A stretch of 34,526 nucleotides of DNA from IMG/VR virus record IMGVR_UViG_3300028563_000052, positions 1 through 34,526 of that record; one strand, 5' to 3'. The position numbers were made by a program, and so were the translations under genes. This stretch comes from a virus. Below the pieces are notes generated by a model. The model did no database searches and was not told the DNA's origin. It saw nothing but the letters and a program-made list of their open reading frames with translations. Every line of letters starts with the position of its first letter. Within the stretch, counting starts at the first letter, position 1. Of the stretch, positions 15,178 to 23,699 are shown piece by piece.

Positions 15178-16775
15178 AATCCGTTTTTATCCTTTGTGAA
15201 GGTAATCGACTGTCCGTTGATAACCCGAACTCGAGTAGCGCCGACCGGTTCCCCTTTCAGAATGTGCAAAGTGTCCGACAGTACCCCTATGTTGCGGTTA
15301 CGACCCGTTATCCTATCAAGATCCTCGGCGGCCGCCTTTTGCCGGGGATCTGCGGGAGCCTCGGGCGCCGCCGGAGCTTCGGGCGCCGCCGGAGCTTCGG
15401 TAGTGGACATAACCACCCCCGTCATCTTTGCCCAGCGATCCGGATCGGATTCGATCAGCGGTGAGTACTTGCCGTCAAGAAACGCCCCGTGTTTGGAAAT
15501 TATTTCGTTGTCTACTTTCTTCACGTCTCTCACAATGGACAACAGCTTCTGCTGCGTTTCCGGTTCTCCCAGTGTCTGAGGGCGACTGAGAACATGCTGT
15601 AAGAAGCTCGCGGCATCCTGCCCCAAGCTGGTGAACATGCCCTTCTTGAGCTCCTCGGCATGGGGGGCTCCGCCTTGAAATATTCCCTGAAGGTCAGTGG
15701 TAACCACGGTTTTCTCATCGGTCGTCCACTGTCCCGCTGGTTTCTGCAAGATCGTGAGCGCACGGTCGGCACGCATGTTGTTGATGGTTGCCTGACCAAC
15801 GGCCGTACGGGATGTCGCAGAAAGATTGTCGAGGTCTTTACCTGCCTTCTCCCATTCACCCTGTGCCTTCTCCGGAGTGTAACCTTTAATGGGTTTGAGA
15901 CCCGAGGGCCATTCACCACCGGCTTTGGTCGCTTCGACGGCCTTGTTATGCCGTTGTTCTTCGTTGAATTTCTTCTGCTCCAACTCATCTTTCTTTGCCT
16001 GCTCTTCATGCTGGAATTTGCGTTCCTCGGCAGTCATCGCCATGTTGACCAGGGGCGTGTTGGCACGCTGTTGCTCGATGCGGGTCTTTGCACCGATCTG
16101 CTGAGTGCCCCACATGTCGAGGAATCTCTGCAGTTCGGGAGTTTTGGTGCCATCGAGCAGCTCTGCCGGTATTGGCGGCATGTTGTTCTGGATGTCTTGT
16201 GCGTTTTGTCCGCTGCCGGGAATCGCGGCGAGTGCTCTGGCGTGGTTGTACAGATCAACTTTCTCCGAAATGTCCCCGGTGTTCTGAATGGCAAGAGCCT
16301 GATCCTCGTAGAACCCATGAATGCGATCGACGTGATCATTGTAGAAGGTTTGTGCATCACCGGCGAGCTTGAAGGCCTTGTCGCCCATGCCGGCCTTCTG
16401 AAGATTCTGCAGATATGCCTGCGGCTGAAAGGATCCAGATTTCGGGTCAAACGATGACTTAAATGCATCATTGATTGCCGACTGCTGGCGCATAGGCTCG
16501 GTAGCGGTCAGTGTGTTGATCTTGGACTGCAGAGATGCGCCCGAGGTTACCACCTTGGCGTTTAAGCCGGCCCAGTCGTAAGAGCCGTCCGGCTTTTTCA
16601 GGCTGGGATCTTGCGAGATGTTAGACAGCGTGCGCTGGTCGTTCATCGACTGCTGCATCTGCTGGTTTTGCATGTTCTGATTGCGAATGCGGTTGCCCTG
16701 TTCGACATAGTCGAGCACGTTGGTTCCGCTGCCACCCGAAATTTGATTTGTGTCGATCTGTCCGATAGTAGGCAT
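15159..16775 (-). CDS. Putative DNA ejection protein, Gln-rich coiled coil (gp20-position)
   Basis: The product has 538 residues, beginning MPTIGQIDTNQISGG. Residues 25-55 are Gln/Asn/Met-rich (GNRIRNQNMQNQQMQQSMND). A charged coiled coil occupies about 250-290 (EERKFQHEEQAKKDELEQK). Near the C-terminus lies an Ala/Pro/Glu repeat (STTEAPAAPEAPAAPEAPAD) before a small end domain. High Gln and Ala content and its place between the gp7-like and gp16-position genes match P22 gp20, which leaves the capsid with the DNA. The start codon overlaps the stop of the gp7-like gene (TAATG). The function is inferred from order and composition. Confidence 0.68.
   Translation of the reverse strand: MPTIGQIDTNQISGGSGTNVLDYVEQGNRIRNQNMQNQQMQQSMNDQRTLSNISQDPSLKKPDGSYDWAGLNAKVVTSGASLQSKINTLTATEPMRQQSAINDAFKSSFDPKSGSFQPQAYLQNLQKAGMGDKAFKLAGDAQTFYNDHVDRIHGFYEDQALAIQNTGDISEKVDLYNHARALAAIPGSGQNAQDIQNNMPPIPAELLDGTKTPELQRFLDMWGTQQIGAKTRIEQQRANTPLVNMAMTAEERKFQHEEQAKKDELEQKKFNEEQRHNKAVEATKAGGEWPSGLKPIKGYTPEKAQGEWEKAGKDLDNLSATSRTAVGQATINNMRADRALTILQKPAGQWTTDEKTVVTTDLQGIFQGGAPHAEELKKGMFTSLGQDAASFLQHVLSRPQTLGEPETQQKLLSIVRDVKKVDNEIISKHGAFLDGKYSPLIESDPDRWAKMTGVVMSTTEAPAAPEAPAAPEAPADPRQKAAAEDLDRITGRNRNIGVLSDTLHILKGEPVGATRVRVINGQSITFTKDKNGLWQPPK
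15361..15396. repeat. Two perfect 18-bp tandem copies coding for Ala/Pro/Glu repeats
   Basis: The unit tcgggcgccgccggagct is repeated exactly at 15361-15378 and 15379-15396. A decayed copy lies to its left. On the minus strand it encodes the APAAPE hexapeptide of the ejection-type protein. It keeps frame, so slippage would change linker length without breaking the gene. Confidence 0.9.
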
Positions 16776-17656
16776 TATGGATTCCCTCCCTGACCGTACC
16801 CGCCGCCATATGCGCTCGGATTGTACTGGTAGCTGCTGAGATTACTCAGGCTCAGCCCCGTGACTCCGGTGCCGCCTGATGACGACGAGTATCCAAGCGG
16901 CTGAGACGAACCGCTCGATGTCTGCGCGGCCGGAGAACCTTGCTGATTTGAGGTATCTCCGAGCTTCATTTGCCCGATTTGCTGTAGATGTGCACCTTGC
17001 TCATCGGCTGCACTCTGTGCTCCTTTGATGCCCGCAGCATGCACGTTCCCGAGCTGAAGATTCAGATTTGTCATGTTCTCGCCGTACCCGGTGTCGAGAT
17101 TTGCCAAAGCGTTTGAGTTGCCCTGTCCAAGCTGAGTCTCCCACTCCCCGAGGCCTGCGTTCGTGTTAAACGACGATAGAGCCCGATTGTAGGCGTTCTG
17201 GTAGCTGGTGCCGGCAAGTTGCTGGTTGAAGTAAGACATGGCCTGCGCCGTTGCGCCGGACGTTCCCAGGCCCTTTGCAAAGGCACTGGCGTTGACGCCA
17301 GCTTGCCCCTGTTGCAGCTGGAACTGGTAACCTGGCTCGTTTTGGAGGTCTTGAGGGTTGAAGGAGAAATCTCCGATCCCACTCAGCCGTTTGACGCCCA
17401 TCTGACCAACGGCTTGGTAGGGCTGTAGTTCACCGGTAGCCTTATTGTAGCTGGTAGTGAGGGCGTCCATGCCTTTATGGATGGCCGTATCCTCCTGTTG
17501 CGTGGCAAGATACGATCCCAGGTAGTTGGCTATATCCTGTTCTGCCATGCCGCTTATGCTCATAGCGTTGCCGCCTGCTGAGCTGCCACCGCCGCCTCCC
17601 GATGACCCGCCAGAACCGCCGATCATAGAAGTTATCGAACTTACGTCAAATGCCAT
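16775..17656 (-). CDS. P22 gp7-like DNA transfer (ejection) protein
   Basis: The product has 293 residues. It shows the pattern of phage DNA-transfer proteins: an early helix with GELQPYQAVGQMGVKRLSGI (76-95), then NEPGYQFQLQQGQAGVNASA, GLGTSGATAQAMSYFNQQLA and SYQNAYNRALSSFNTNAGLG. A Gly/Ser-rich N-terminus (SMIGGSGGSSGGGGGSSAGG) and a Gly/Ser/Tyr-rich C-terminus flank this core. In P22, gp7 is packaged in the head and ejected with DNA into the host envelope. This is the best recognised of the three ejection-type proteins and anchors the assignment of the two that follow. An extended -10 promoter lies just upstream, and a weak GAGG site precedes the ATG. Confidence 0.85.
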   Translation of the reverse strand: MAFDVSSITSMIGGSGGSSGGGGGSSAGGNAMSISGMAEQDIANYLGSYLATQQEDTAIHKGMDALTTSYNKATGELQPYQAVGQMGVKRLSGIGDFSFNPQDLQNEPGYQFQLQQGQAGVNASAFAKGLGTSGATAQAMSYFNQQLAGTSYQNAYNRALSSFNTNAGLGEWETQLGQGNSNALANLDTGYGENMTNLNLQLGNVHAAGIKGAQSAADEQGAHLQQIGQMKLGDTSNQQGSPAAQTSSGSSQPLGYSSSSGGTGVTGLSLSNLSSYQYNPSAYGGGYGQGGNP

Positions 17657-17682
17657 GATTTTGCCTCGCTTTGCTTATCTAT

Positions 17683-17691
17683 ATTATACCA
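17683..17691 (-). promoter_or_regulatory. Extended -10 promoter in front of the ejection genes
   Basis: On the minus strand the 47-base gap before the gp7-like gene reads TGGTATAAT, a consensus extended -10 (TGnTATAAT), with transcription expected to begin near 17676. There is no convincing -35 hexamer at 17 bases, which extended -10 promoters can tolerate. It would give the ejection genes, tailspike and homospermidine synthase a supply of transcript independent of the main late promoter. Confidence 0.6.
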
Positions 17692-17703
17692 TTTTCTCAC
17701 TTG

Positions 17704-18273
17704 TTACGCTACGACCGCGTTAGAAATAAGTACGCCGGCCGGATCGTTCCATATGTCCAATGGCGTTGGATTGTCGCCCCAGCCCTTCCCGCCCAGGAAT
17801 TTGGCAAGGTAATTGACCAGCCCCGAACAGATCATGTCGTGCGGATTCGTCTGAATATGGACAAACCACAGCGAAAACCGCTCGTGGAGGCCGATTTCCT
17901 TCAAAATCTGGTCATAGCCGTAGTCGACACCGATGGTCTTCAGTCGACCGAGCTCATTGACGCCCTTGATCCGGGCATCCGTGTTGTCGAAGATCGGGTA
18001 CCGTTTAAACCCGAAAAATTTCTGGTTCTTCTGCGTCAGGTACTCTTTTTCGATGGAGTCGTCAAGCTCGAGCCCGGAACCGACCATCTCGGCGGCGAAA
18101 TACGACGTCGCAATCGGGTTGGCAAACAAGGCGTGGCTGGGGTCGGCTTCGTTACCCCATTGCTTCCAGTCCCAGTTCGACGACACGACCCGGATGCATC
18201 GGGACACGAATTCATTCGACGTGGTGAATCCCACATCGAGAGGTTTCACGACTTGAGCGTTGACGTTCGGCAT
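17704..18273 (-). CDS. Permuted papain-like (YiiX/NlpC-P60 type) cysteine hydrolase candidate
   Basis: The product has 189 residues. The layout follows circularly permuted NlpC/P60 (papain-like) proteins: VVKPLDVGFTTSNEFVSRCI (8-27), a catalytic-type His in PSHALF (H47), a central strand region (FFGFKRYPIFDN), LGRLKTIGVDYGYDQILKEI resembling the usual 'G-x-x-YD-x-x-x-I' helix, and MICSGLVNYLAKFLG with the candidate nucleophile C149 late in the chain. PTPLDIWN matches the usual 'P.DL' end. Relatives are amidases or thioesterases acting on peptide or lipid amides. In the late operon, between fibre and ejection genes, it could be a virion enzyme attacking cell-wall peptide links. It lacks a signal peptide. 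AAGGAG precedes the ATG. The fold call is by pattern only. Confidence 0.6.
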   Translation of the reverse strand: MPNVNAQVVKPLDVGFTTSNEFVSRCIRVVSSNWDWKQWGNEADPSHALFANPIATSYFAAEMVGSGLELDDSIEKEYLTQKNQKFFGFKRYPIFDNTDARIKGVNELGRLKTIGVDYGYDQILKEIGLHERFSLWFVHIQTNPHDMICSGLVNYLAKFLGGKGWGDNPTPLDIWNDPAGVLISNAVVA

Positions 18274-18275
18274 GG

Positions 18276-18419
18276 TTACTCCTTCGGAAGTTTTGCCTTC
18301 AGGTCGGCGTTATCTTTTTGCTGGGCGGCGATGATGTCATAGAGCTGATCGAGAATAGCATTGAACTGCCGCTTTGCGTTGTTGACCAATGCATCGAGAT
18401 TAATCTGCTGTTGATCCAT
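18276..18419 (-). CDS. Small coiled-coil protein (47 aa)
   Basis: Reading leftward, ATG at 18419 follows AAAGGAG (six-base spacing), and the frame ends in TAA two bases before the next ATG. The 47 residues (start MDQQQINLDALVNNAK, middle RQFNAILDQLYDIIAAQQKD) form a single amphipathic helix with a heptad pattern. The AAGGAG of the following gene lies in its last codons. It sits directly after the large fibre gene, so a small fibre-assembly or virion linker role is possible but unproven. Confidence 0.65.
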   Translation of the reverse strand: MDQQQINLDALVNNAKRQFNAILDQLYDIIAAQQKDNADLKAKLPKE

Positions 18420-18429
18420 AGAAACTCCT

Positions 18430-21400
18430 TTAGGTTGAGTACTCAAAAGTCACCCACACTGCGTTTGAGGTTAGCCCGGTTGCACCGTTTACATACATCG
18501 ACAGCGTCGATGCCGCAGATGCATACACGTAGAGGACTGAAGAGGTTGCCCCGTCCGCGAGCAGCTGCCCCATGGCTCCAAAATCTGCATAGTTGGCAAT
18601 TGCATATGGGAGGGTGGCAGTGATGGTTGACATCACTCCCCCGCTTATGTGCAGTCTGACGTAGACCATCTTCCCGACTTTAGTGTACCAGATGTGCTTG
18701 ACGGGAGAGAATATCCCGGTCACGGATGATGATGCTCCGTAGTCGGTGTTTGCAACGGTGTAGATATCCCCGGTAGTTTTAACGGCGCCTGCCACGTCAA
18801 GAGCTTCGGCTGCGGCAGTAGATGCGCCAACCTTGGTCTTTCCACCGCCAGCCGCTACAAAAACATTGCCGCCACCACCGGCCAGATTAACGCTGTCGGT
18901 CACATAATTGTTCAAGTAAACTGCGTCACCAACAGAGTCAATAACCATTGCGGTGTTGCCGCCGTCGCTTCCAGCTTTGATCGACGCACATTCGACAATC
19001 CGGTTAACAGTCAGGGCAGCAACGCCAGAAGCTGGCTGATAGATAGTGACATTTCGTGAGGAGCCTGTGACCTGCATGACGAGATTGTGTTTACCATCAT
19101 AGATGTTGGTATTACGGTATTGAGTCGCTCCATTCTGGAACCCCGAATAATTTAAAGCTAACGAACCAACACCGTTGATATCATATTGACCATTGATTTC
19201 ATTTTGGTGGAAGTAAAGGGTTGCGCCGTCCGATGTGACAACAATTGGTTTCGCAGTTGCCTTACTGGTGATGAGCAACCCACTTACGGCATTGGTTGAG
19301 ACGTGTGCGAACCCGGCGTAAGGGATATTGGTTATCAGTGAACCGGCCTGCGCACTTCCTAAAGCCTCCATCGCTATGTATTTTCCAGCATCATTAGCCG
19401 CTTGGAAGTACGCCTCATACCCAGAATCTGTTGCTCTCGCAACAATGGTTGCATAGTGACCAGTTGGTGCAGTGACATACGTCTGCACGTCTGCGGTTGC
19501 CGCGTTCGATCCGATATACATACCATACTGGTTAAATGTCATCACGGCGGTGTTGTTCACCCCAATGGTGACGGGGTAGTTGTCTTGCGTAAATATACGG
19601 AGACCGTTGGTGTTTCCCAACGAGCGAACCACTCCGGCACTTGCGACCAATAGACCCGAAGTCGTGTAGCTGGGCGACAGAGTATCCAGTAATAGATATT
19701 GAGTGCCATTCCCATAGACTGCCGCAAACCCGGCACTCGATGCGGCAGTGTTGTTGTCGTTTCGACACCATATTCTGGTCGCCGAATCTTGTGTGACTGT
19801 AACATAAACGGGTGTTCCAGCAGCAGCGATATTGGCCCCGATGTAGATACCCGAAGCGTTAATGTTGAGTGGAGACAGCGACAGCTTCGAATAGGCGATC
19901 GCCGCAGAGTTGGACACGTCCGCATTGATGATCAGGCTGCTACCGATACCGCCGCTCGAATCGTTATGGACAACTCCAGCGGTCGGCGCCAGAACTGCCA
20001 TTTTTATTGACCCACCGGTGTCGATAGTGAGCCTGTCAACGCCATTAGTTGCAAGGGAAAGCAGCGCAGTTGAGTAATTGCCGCTGCTCAGCCGAGCAGC
20101 ACCCTGACCCGCGTTGGCATTACCGTAGAGATCGAGAAACGCTCCATGCGTTTGGCCCGATTGAACAGCCGACGAAGTAATCTGTACCTTACCGGTGTCC
20201 TGGTTGTTGCTGATCAGAATGGATGTATCATCCAATAGCACCCGCTGCATCATCGCTCCGGCGTTCGCCCCCATCGTCAATTTGAGAGACGTCACCGACA
20301 CCCCGGTACCGCGTGTAGCTTCGAGCCACGGAGTACGGGTTACGTTGTTGGTTGTGGCGACCAGGGCACGAAACTCCTGGTTGTTTGCATCCAGGCCCCA
20401 GTTACCTTCGTCCGATGCACGGCCCGAATCTATAAATAGTGCACGGGGGTGTGTAACACTGTCCGTGTTGGTGATCTTGGTATCACTGTCGACGATGGTC
20501 ACGATGGTGCCGTCGTCTGTAACGACGGAGTCACCTTCTTGATTGCTTCCGATGTATTTGCTCAGATGGTTCAGTGTGAGCGCGTTGCCGGTCAAGCCCG
20601 TTGCCGGAGTCGGCACGCCTGAGCCGGTAAATATCATCCGCCAGTCGACGTACGTGGCTCCGAGATCCGTCGACCGGACACGGGCCTTGACGGCATTACT
20701 GAAGCCATTGGAGGTCTCAAATATGATGGTGCCTAAAGGCTTGAATTCAGCTTCCGGAAACGCGGCAATCAGTGTGGACAGTTCGGTTGACGCCCCTGCT
20801 CTTGCATTTGATACAGTGGTGTACTGCGCCTGCCCCATGACCGATACGATCGGATTGATCGATGACGTGGTCGCGAAGATGTGATACAGAACAAAATTGC
20901 TGGCAGACACTTCCGACTGACCCCAAACACCTGCTCCGCCGGCGTTGATGTTGTTGTACGACAACCGGCCGCTACCGGTGTTCAGAACGCTATACCCAGC
21001 CTGTGTACTGATTCTCAGGGCAGCGCCGGCACCCGATAGCCACGCCACGGGGAGACCGGTCGTCGAGGCCACTCCGGCAAGTGCAAAGTCAAGGTCTTCG
21101 TCTTCGATGTCTCCAGCGGCAACACCGAACTGCGCGGAGGCGTTTGACCCTCCCGACCCGTCGGCAACGATACTGGTCAAACCGAGACCGTCGACCCATT
21201 GAGTGTGCAACACTTGATGGAGGTATGCGTGCATTTCACCATTCATTGAACTGATGCCGTGCTGTTCCTGGTTGAGAAACAAGGCTTTGGCGTTTGTTGC
21301 GTCCCAGTAGATGTACGAAACGATAACTTGTGCCTCAATGAGCGTGCGAATGGCTGTAGCAGACGGGTTGACCGCCTCGGTGAGGTTAAGAGTCACATTG

Positions 21401-21951
21401 TCGAAGTAGATATAGTGCGAACCTTCGACATTGGAGATCGTTAGTGTTGAGGTGCCCTTTTGGTAGTTCTTGCCTTTGACCCAGATAGAGAACGTCGTGA
21501 CATACACCGTCGGCGCAATCTGGAAAACCCTTGTTGCATTTGTAAAGGTGATCGTGCTGTCGTTGTATTCGTTTTCGAAACCGGTGCGCATCGACTGAGA
21601 GTCATACACCACCGAACGGTTGGCGTCCGACCGGATCATCTCAGGCACGGTGTCGAGGTTACGGGCGCCGATGTAGTCCGGGTAATCGTAATACCGTGCG
21701 GTGATGACCGACGTGTCCTGTACACTGGTCTGCGTGAGAACATTCTGTGTCGGTTCACCGGACAGATTCAAAAATCCAGCCGTGAACGTCTTTGGCGGAT
21801 ACGGGTACCATCCGGTGTCATCGGCGTACTGATGCAAGCCTCCGGCCGGAGTCACGCCGGCATTGATACCGGATGTCTGCGTCGCCTGGGCGTAGACGTT
21901 GACCCCTCCTGCCGGGGTCACGCCAATTGATTCAGGAATCTTTATGGTCAT
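18430..21951 (-). CDS. Large tail fibre protein
   Basis: The product has 1173 residues and is rich in Ser, Thr, Ala, Asn and Gly with alternating beta-strand pattern, as in trimeric fibres. The N-terminus contains two copies of GVTPAGG (10-16 and 32-38), each followed by a Tyr-Ala, then an extended Pro/Tyr-rich stretch (TGWYPYPPKTF). These may be the virion attachment part. Asn/Thr-rich shaft repeats fill the middle, with phrases such as GLRIFTQDNYPVTIGVNNTA. The C-terminal 130 residues (DYGASSSVTGIFSPVKHIWY, then TKVGKMVYVRLHISGG) resemble compact receptor-binding tips. No peptidase or esterase motif was recognised. It overlaps the beta-helix gene by four bases (ATGA). The fibre role is likely; the receptor is unknown. 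Confidence 0.8.
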   Translation of the reverse strand: MTIKIPESIGVTPAGGVNVYAQATQTSGINAGVTPAGGLHQYADDTGWYPYPPKTFTAGFLNLSGEPTQNVLTQTSVQDTSVITARYYDYPDYIGARNLDTVPEMIRSDANRSVVYDSQSMRTGFENEYNDSTITFTNATRVFQIAPTVYVTTFSIWVKGKNYQKGTSTLTISNVEGSHYIYFDNVTLNLTEAVNPSATAIRTLIEAQVIVSYIYWDATNAKALFLNQEQHGISSMNGEMHAYLHQVLHTQWVDGLGLTSIVADGSGGSNASAQFGVAAGDIEDEDLDFALAGVASTTGLPVAWLSGAGAALRISTQAGYSVLNTGSGRLSYNNINAGGAGVWGQSEVSASNFVLYHIFATTSSINPIVSVMGQAQYTTVSNARAGASTELSTLIAAFPEAEFKPLGTIIFETSNGFSNAVKARVRSTDLGATYVDWRMIFTGSGVPTPATGLTGNALTLNHLSKYIGSNQEGDSVVTDDGTIVTIVDSDTKITNTDSVTHPRALFIDSGRASDEGNWGLDANNQEFRALVATTNNVTRTPWLEATRGTGVSVTSLKLTMGANAGAMMQRVLLDDTSILISNNQDTGKVQITSSAVQSGQTHGAFLDLYGNANAGQGAARLSSGNYSTALLSLATNGVDRLTIDTGGSIKMAVLAPTAGVVHNDSSGGIGSSLIINADVSNSAAIAYSKLSLSPLNINASGIYIGANIAAAGTPVYVTVTQDSATRIWCRNDNNTAASSAGFAAVYGNGTQYLLLDTLSPSYTTSGLLVASAGVVRSLGNTNGLRIFTQDNYPVTIGVNNTAVMTFNQYGMYIGSNAATADVQTYVTAPTGHYATIVARATDSGYEAYFQAANDAGKYIAMEALGSAQAGSLITNIPYAGFAHVSTNAVSGLLITSKATAKPIVVTSDGATLYFHQNEINGQYDINGVGSLALNYSGFQNGATQYRNTNIYDGKHNLVMQVTGSSRNVTIYQPASGVAALTVNRIVECASIKAGSDGGNTAMVIDSVGDAVYLNNYVTDSVNLAGGGGNVFVAAGGGKTKVGASTAAAEALDVAGAVKTTGDIYTVANTDYGASSSVTGIFSPVKHIWYTKVGKMVYVRLHISGGVMSTITATLPYAIANYADFGAMGQLLADGATSSVLYVYASAASTLSMYVNGATGLTSNAVWVTFEYST

Positions 21952-23699
21952 GGATGTGCCGTAATGTGTGTATCAGACCAAAGTGAAACCGTCCAACCCG
22001 CGATGTCGCCAGTGAGAACACCAGCGCCCTGTGATGCCCCGAAACCCCCTCCATAGATGTCCACTTGCGTGTTTGTCCGAATGATATGGTCGATGTAGTT
22101 CGCCGGGATGACCAGAGTCCCGGTATAATCGGTGGCGTTTGGGCCAAAGACGATACTGTTCTTCACGTTGGCAATCGACGGGTACACCGCATTCACCTTG
22201 GTGCTCAGTGTCGCCGTGCTGCTCTTTGCGCTGAACGTGTTGCCATCAGAAGTTGACTTACAGTAAATAGTATAACTGGTAGCATTCGTCAAGTTGGGTA
22301 TTATCGCAAACCCATCAGCGATGTACTTCGACACCGGGCAAACCTTCAAGATCGCATCGCCCGAGTTGTTGTAGAAGAACAGGAAATCGGTACTCGCGTA
22401 AGAACCACTATTGCTGATCGTCGCCTTAAGTTCCCCATCCACGTTGCCGTTGACCGCGAGGGCGAGTCCGGTCGGTACGATGGTCGTGGTTACTCTGACC
22501 GAAGTCGAAGCCGAATCCCCGTCGGCATTTGTGACAACCAGAGCGAGTGCTCCAGTTTTTCCTGTGACGTCGATCACGATAGATGTATCGGTGCAGGAGG
22601 TCAACGTCTGTCCTACGGTGTTAATCGTCACCGTGGCATTGGCCTGCCCAGTATAGGGTTTGAACGACCATCCGGTAATCGTCAACGTGGTTCCTGTGAT
22701 GCTGGCAGAAGAGATGGTTATTTTCTCGCGTGGCGGCAAACCCGCTGTCCAGTTAAACCAGTTCGATGATGCTGTTGGAACAACACCGCCAACTTGGGTA
22801 GGGGTACGACGGAGCGTGGCCGCGTCGGTTAAATTGAATACTTTACCGGCCTTGTTCGTGTAGCCCTCGGTGCCTGCGGAGAGGGAGTTTCCGGGGGAAT
22901 AACACGAAGCGCCGCCTCCAAGGGAGATATCGGTTCCATTACCTAAAAAGAAATTCCAGTCCTCCCCCATAATATTCGCGGCTGGCACATATATCCCATA
23001 ACCGGTACAATTGGTGATACGATTGCCGAGTACAAAACCCCCCGTGACTCCCTGAATCCCCATATTGCAATTGTTGATTACATTCAGTTGTGCCGACGTG
23101 TTAGCTGCAACCTGCAACCCTATCGAGGAACAATCATATATGACATTGCCTATGGGGGAAACACATAGGTATAACCCTCCTGTGCTGCATGAGTAGATTT
23201 GGCAGTTTACAACCTGTGCTGCGGATACTATCCCATATGTTCCATTACCCACAGTACATTTAGAGACGTACTCCCCGCCAAGACAACTGATTCCGTACGT
23301 TCCATTATTGTGTATAGAGCAACCGATGAATCGACAATAATATGGGGTACCTGTATATGCTATTCCTATTCCAGTTGCATTCTTGCATTCGAGATACTTC
23401 ACATTTATTTGGGCGCTCCTTGACAAACAGTTCGCTGCAGCGCTGTTGCCGTTAAGGACGCCGTAGGTTCCATCTGTCCCCCACGCGGCATTAGTTCCGA
23501 TCAGAGTAACCCCCGCGACAGCAAACGTAATTGCCGTGGTCAATGTCTGACCCGCGGGCTGATATAAGGCAGTATTGAAAAGAATAGTATCTCCGTTAGC
23601 AGCGGTACTTGCCGCACTCTGAAGAGATACCCACGGATTTGCCATCGTCCCGCTATTCGTTCCCGGTGCCCCCGGAGCAACATACCAAGTAGTAGCCAT
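21948..23699 (-). CDS. Right-handed beta-helix surface protein with Ig-like domain
   Basis: The product has 583 residues. The start WYVAPGAPGTNSGTMANPW followed by AANGDTILF is a common entry to right-handed parallel beta-helix proteins. Residues 85-240 are stacked rungs with repeated 'NGTYGI' turns and twelve cysteines (91, 105, 122, 127, 139, 148, 166, 171, 179, 190, 211, 231). Residues about 330-410 (KITISSASITGTTLTITGW...) form an IPT/Ig-like beta domain, a second beta domain follows, and the end (IYGGGFGASQGAGVLTGD) is another IPT-like strand set. Its place among fibre genes suggests an adhesin or spike. No pectate-lyase GDG..DD motif is present. The start overlaps the upstream stop (TAATG). 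Confidence 0.78.
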   Translation of the reverse strand: MATTWYVAPGAPGTNSGTMANPWVSLQSAASTAANGDTILFNTALYQPAGQTLTTAITFAVAGVTLIGTNAAWGTDGTYGVLNGNSAAANCLSRSAQINVKYLECKNATGIGIAYTGTPYYCRFIGCSIHNNGTYGISCLGGEYVSKCTVGNGTYGIVSAAQVVNCQIYSCSTGGLYLCVSPIGNVIYDCSSIGLQVAANTSAQLNVINNCNMGIQGVTGGFVLGNRITNCTGYGIYVPAANIMGEDWNFFLGNGTDISLGGGASCYSPGNSLSAGTEGYTNKAGKVFNLTDAATLRRTPTQVGGVVPTASSNWFNWTAGLPPREKITISSASITGTTLTITGWSFKPYTGQANATVTINTVGQTLTSCTDTSIVIDVTGKTGALALVVTNADGDSASTSVRVTTTIVPTGLALAVNGNVDGELKATISNSGSYASTDFLFFYNNSGDAILKVCPVSKYIADGFAIIPNLTNATSYTIYCKSTSDGNTFSAKSSTATLSTKVNAVYPSIANVKNSIVFGPNATDYTGTLVIPANYIDHIIRTNTQVDIYGGGFGASQGAGVLTGDIAGWTVSLWSDTHITAHP

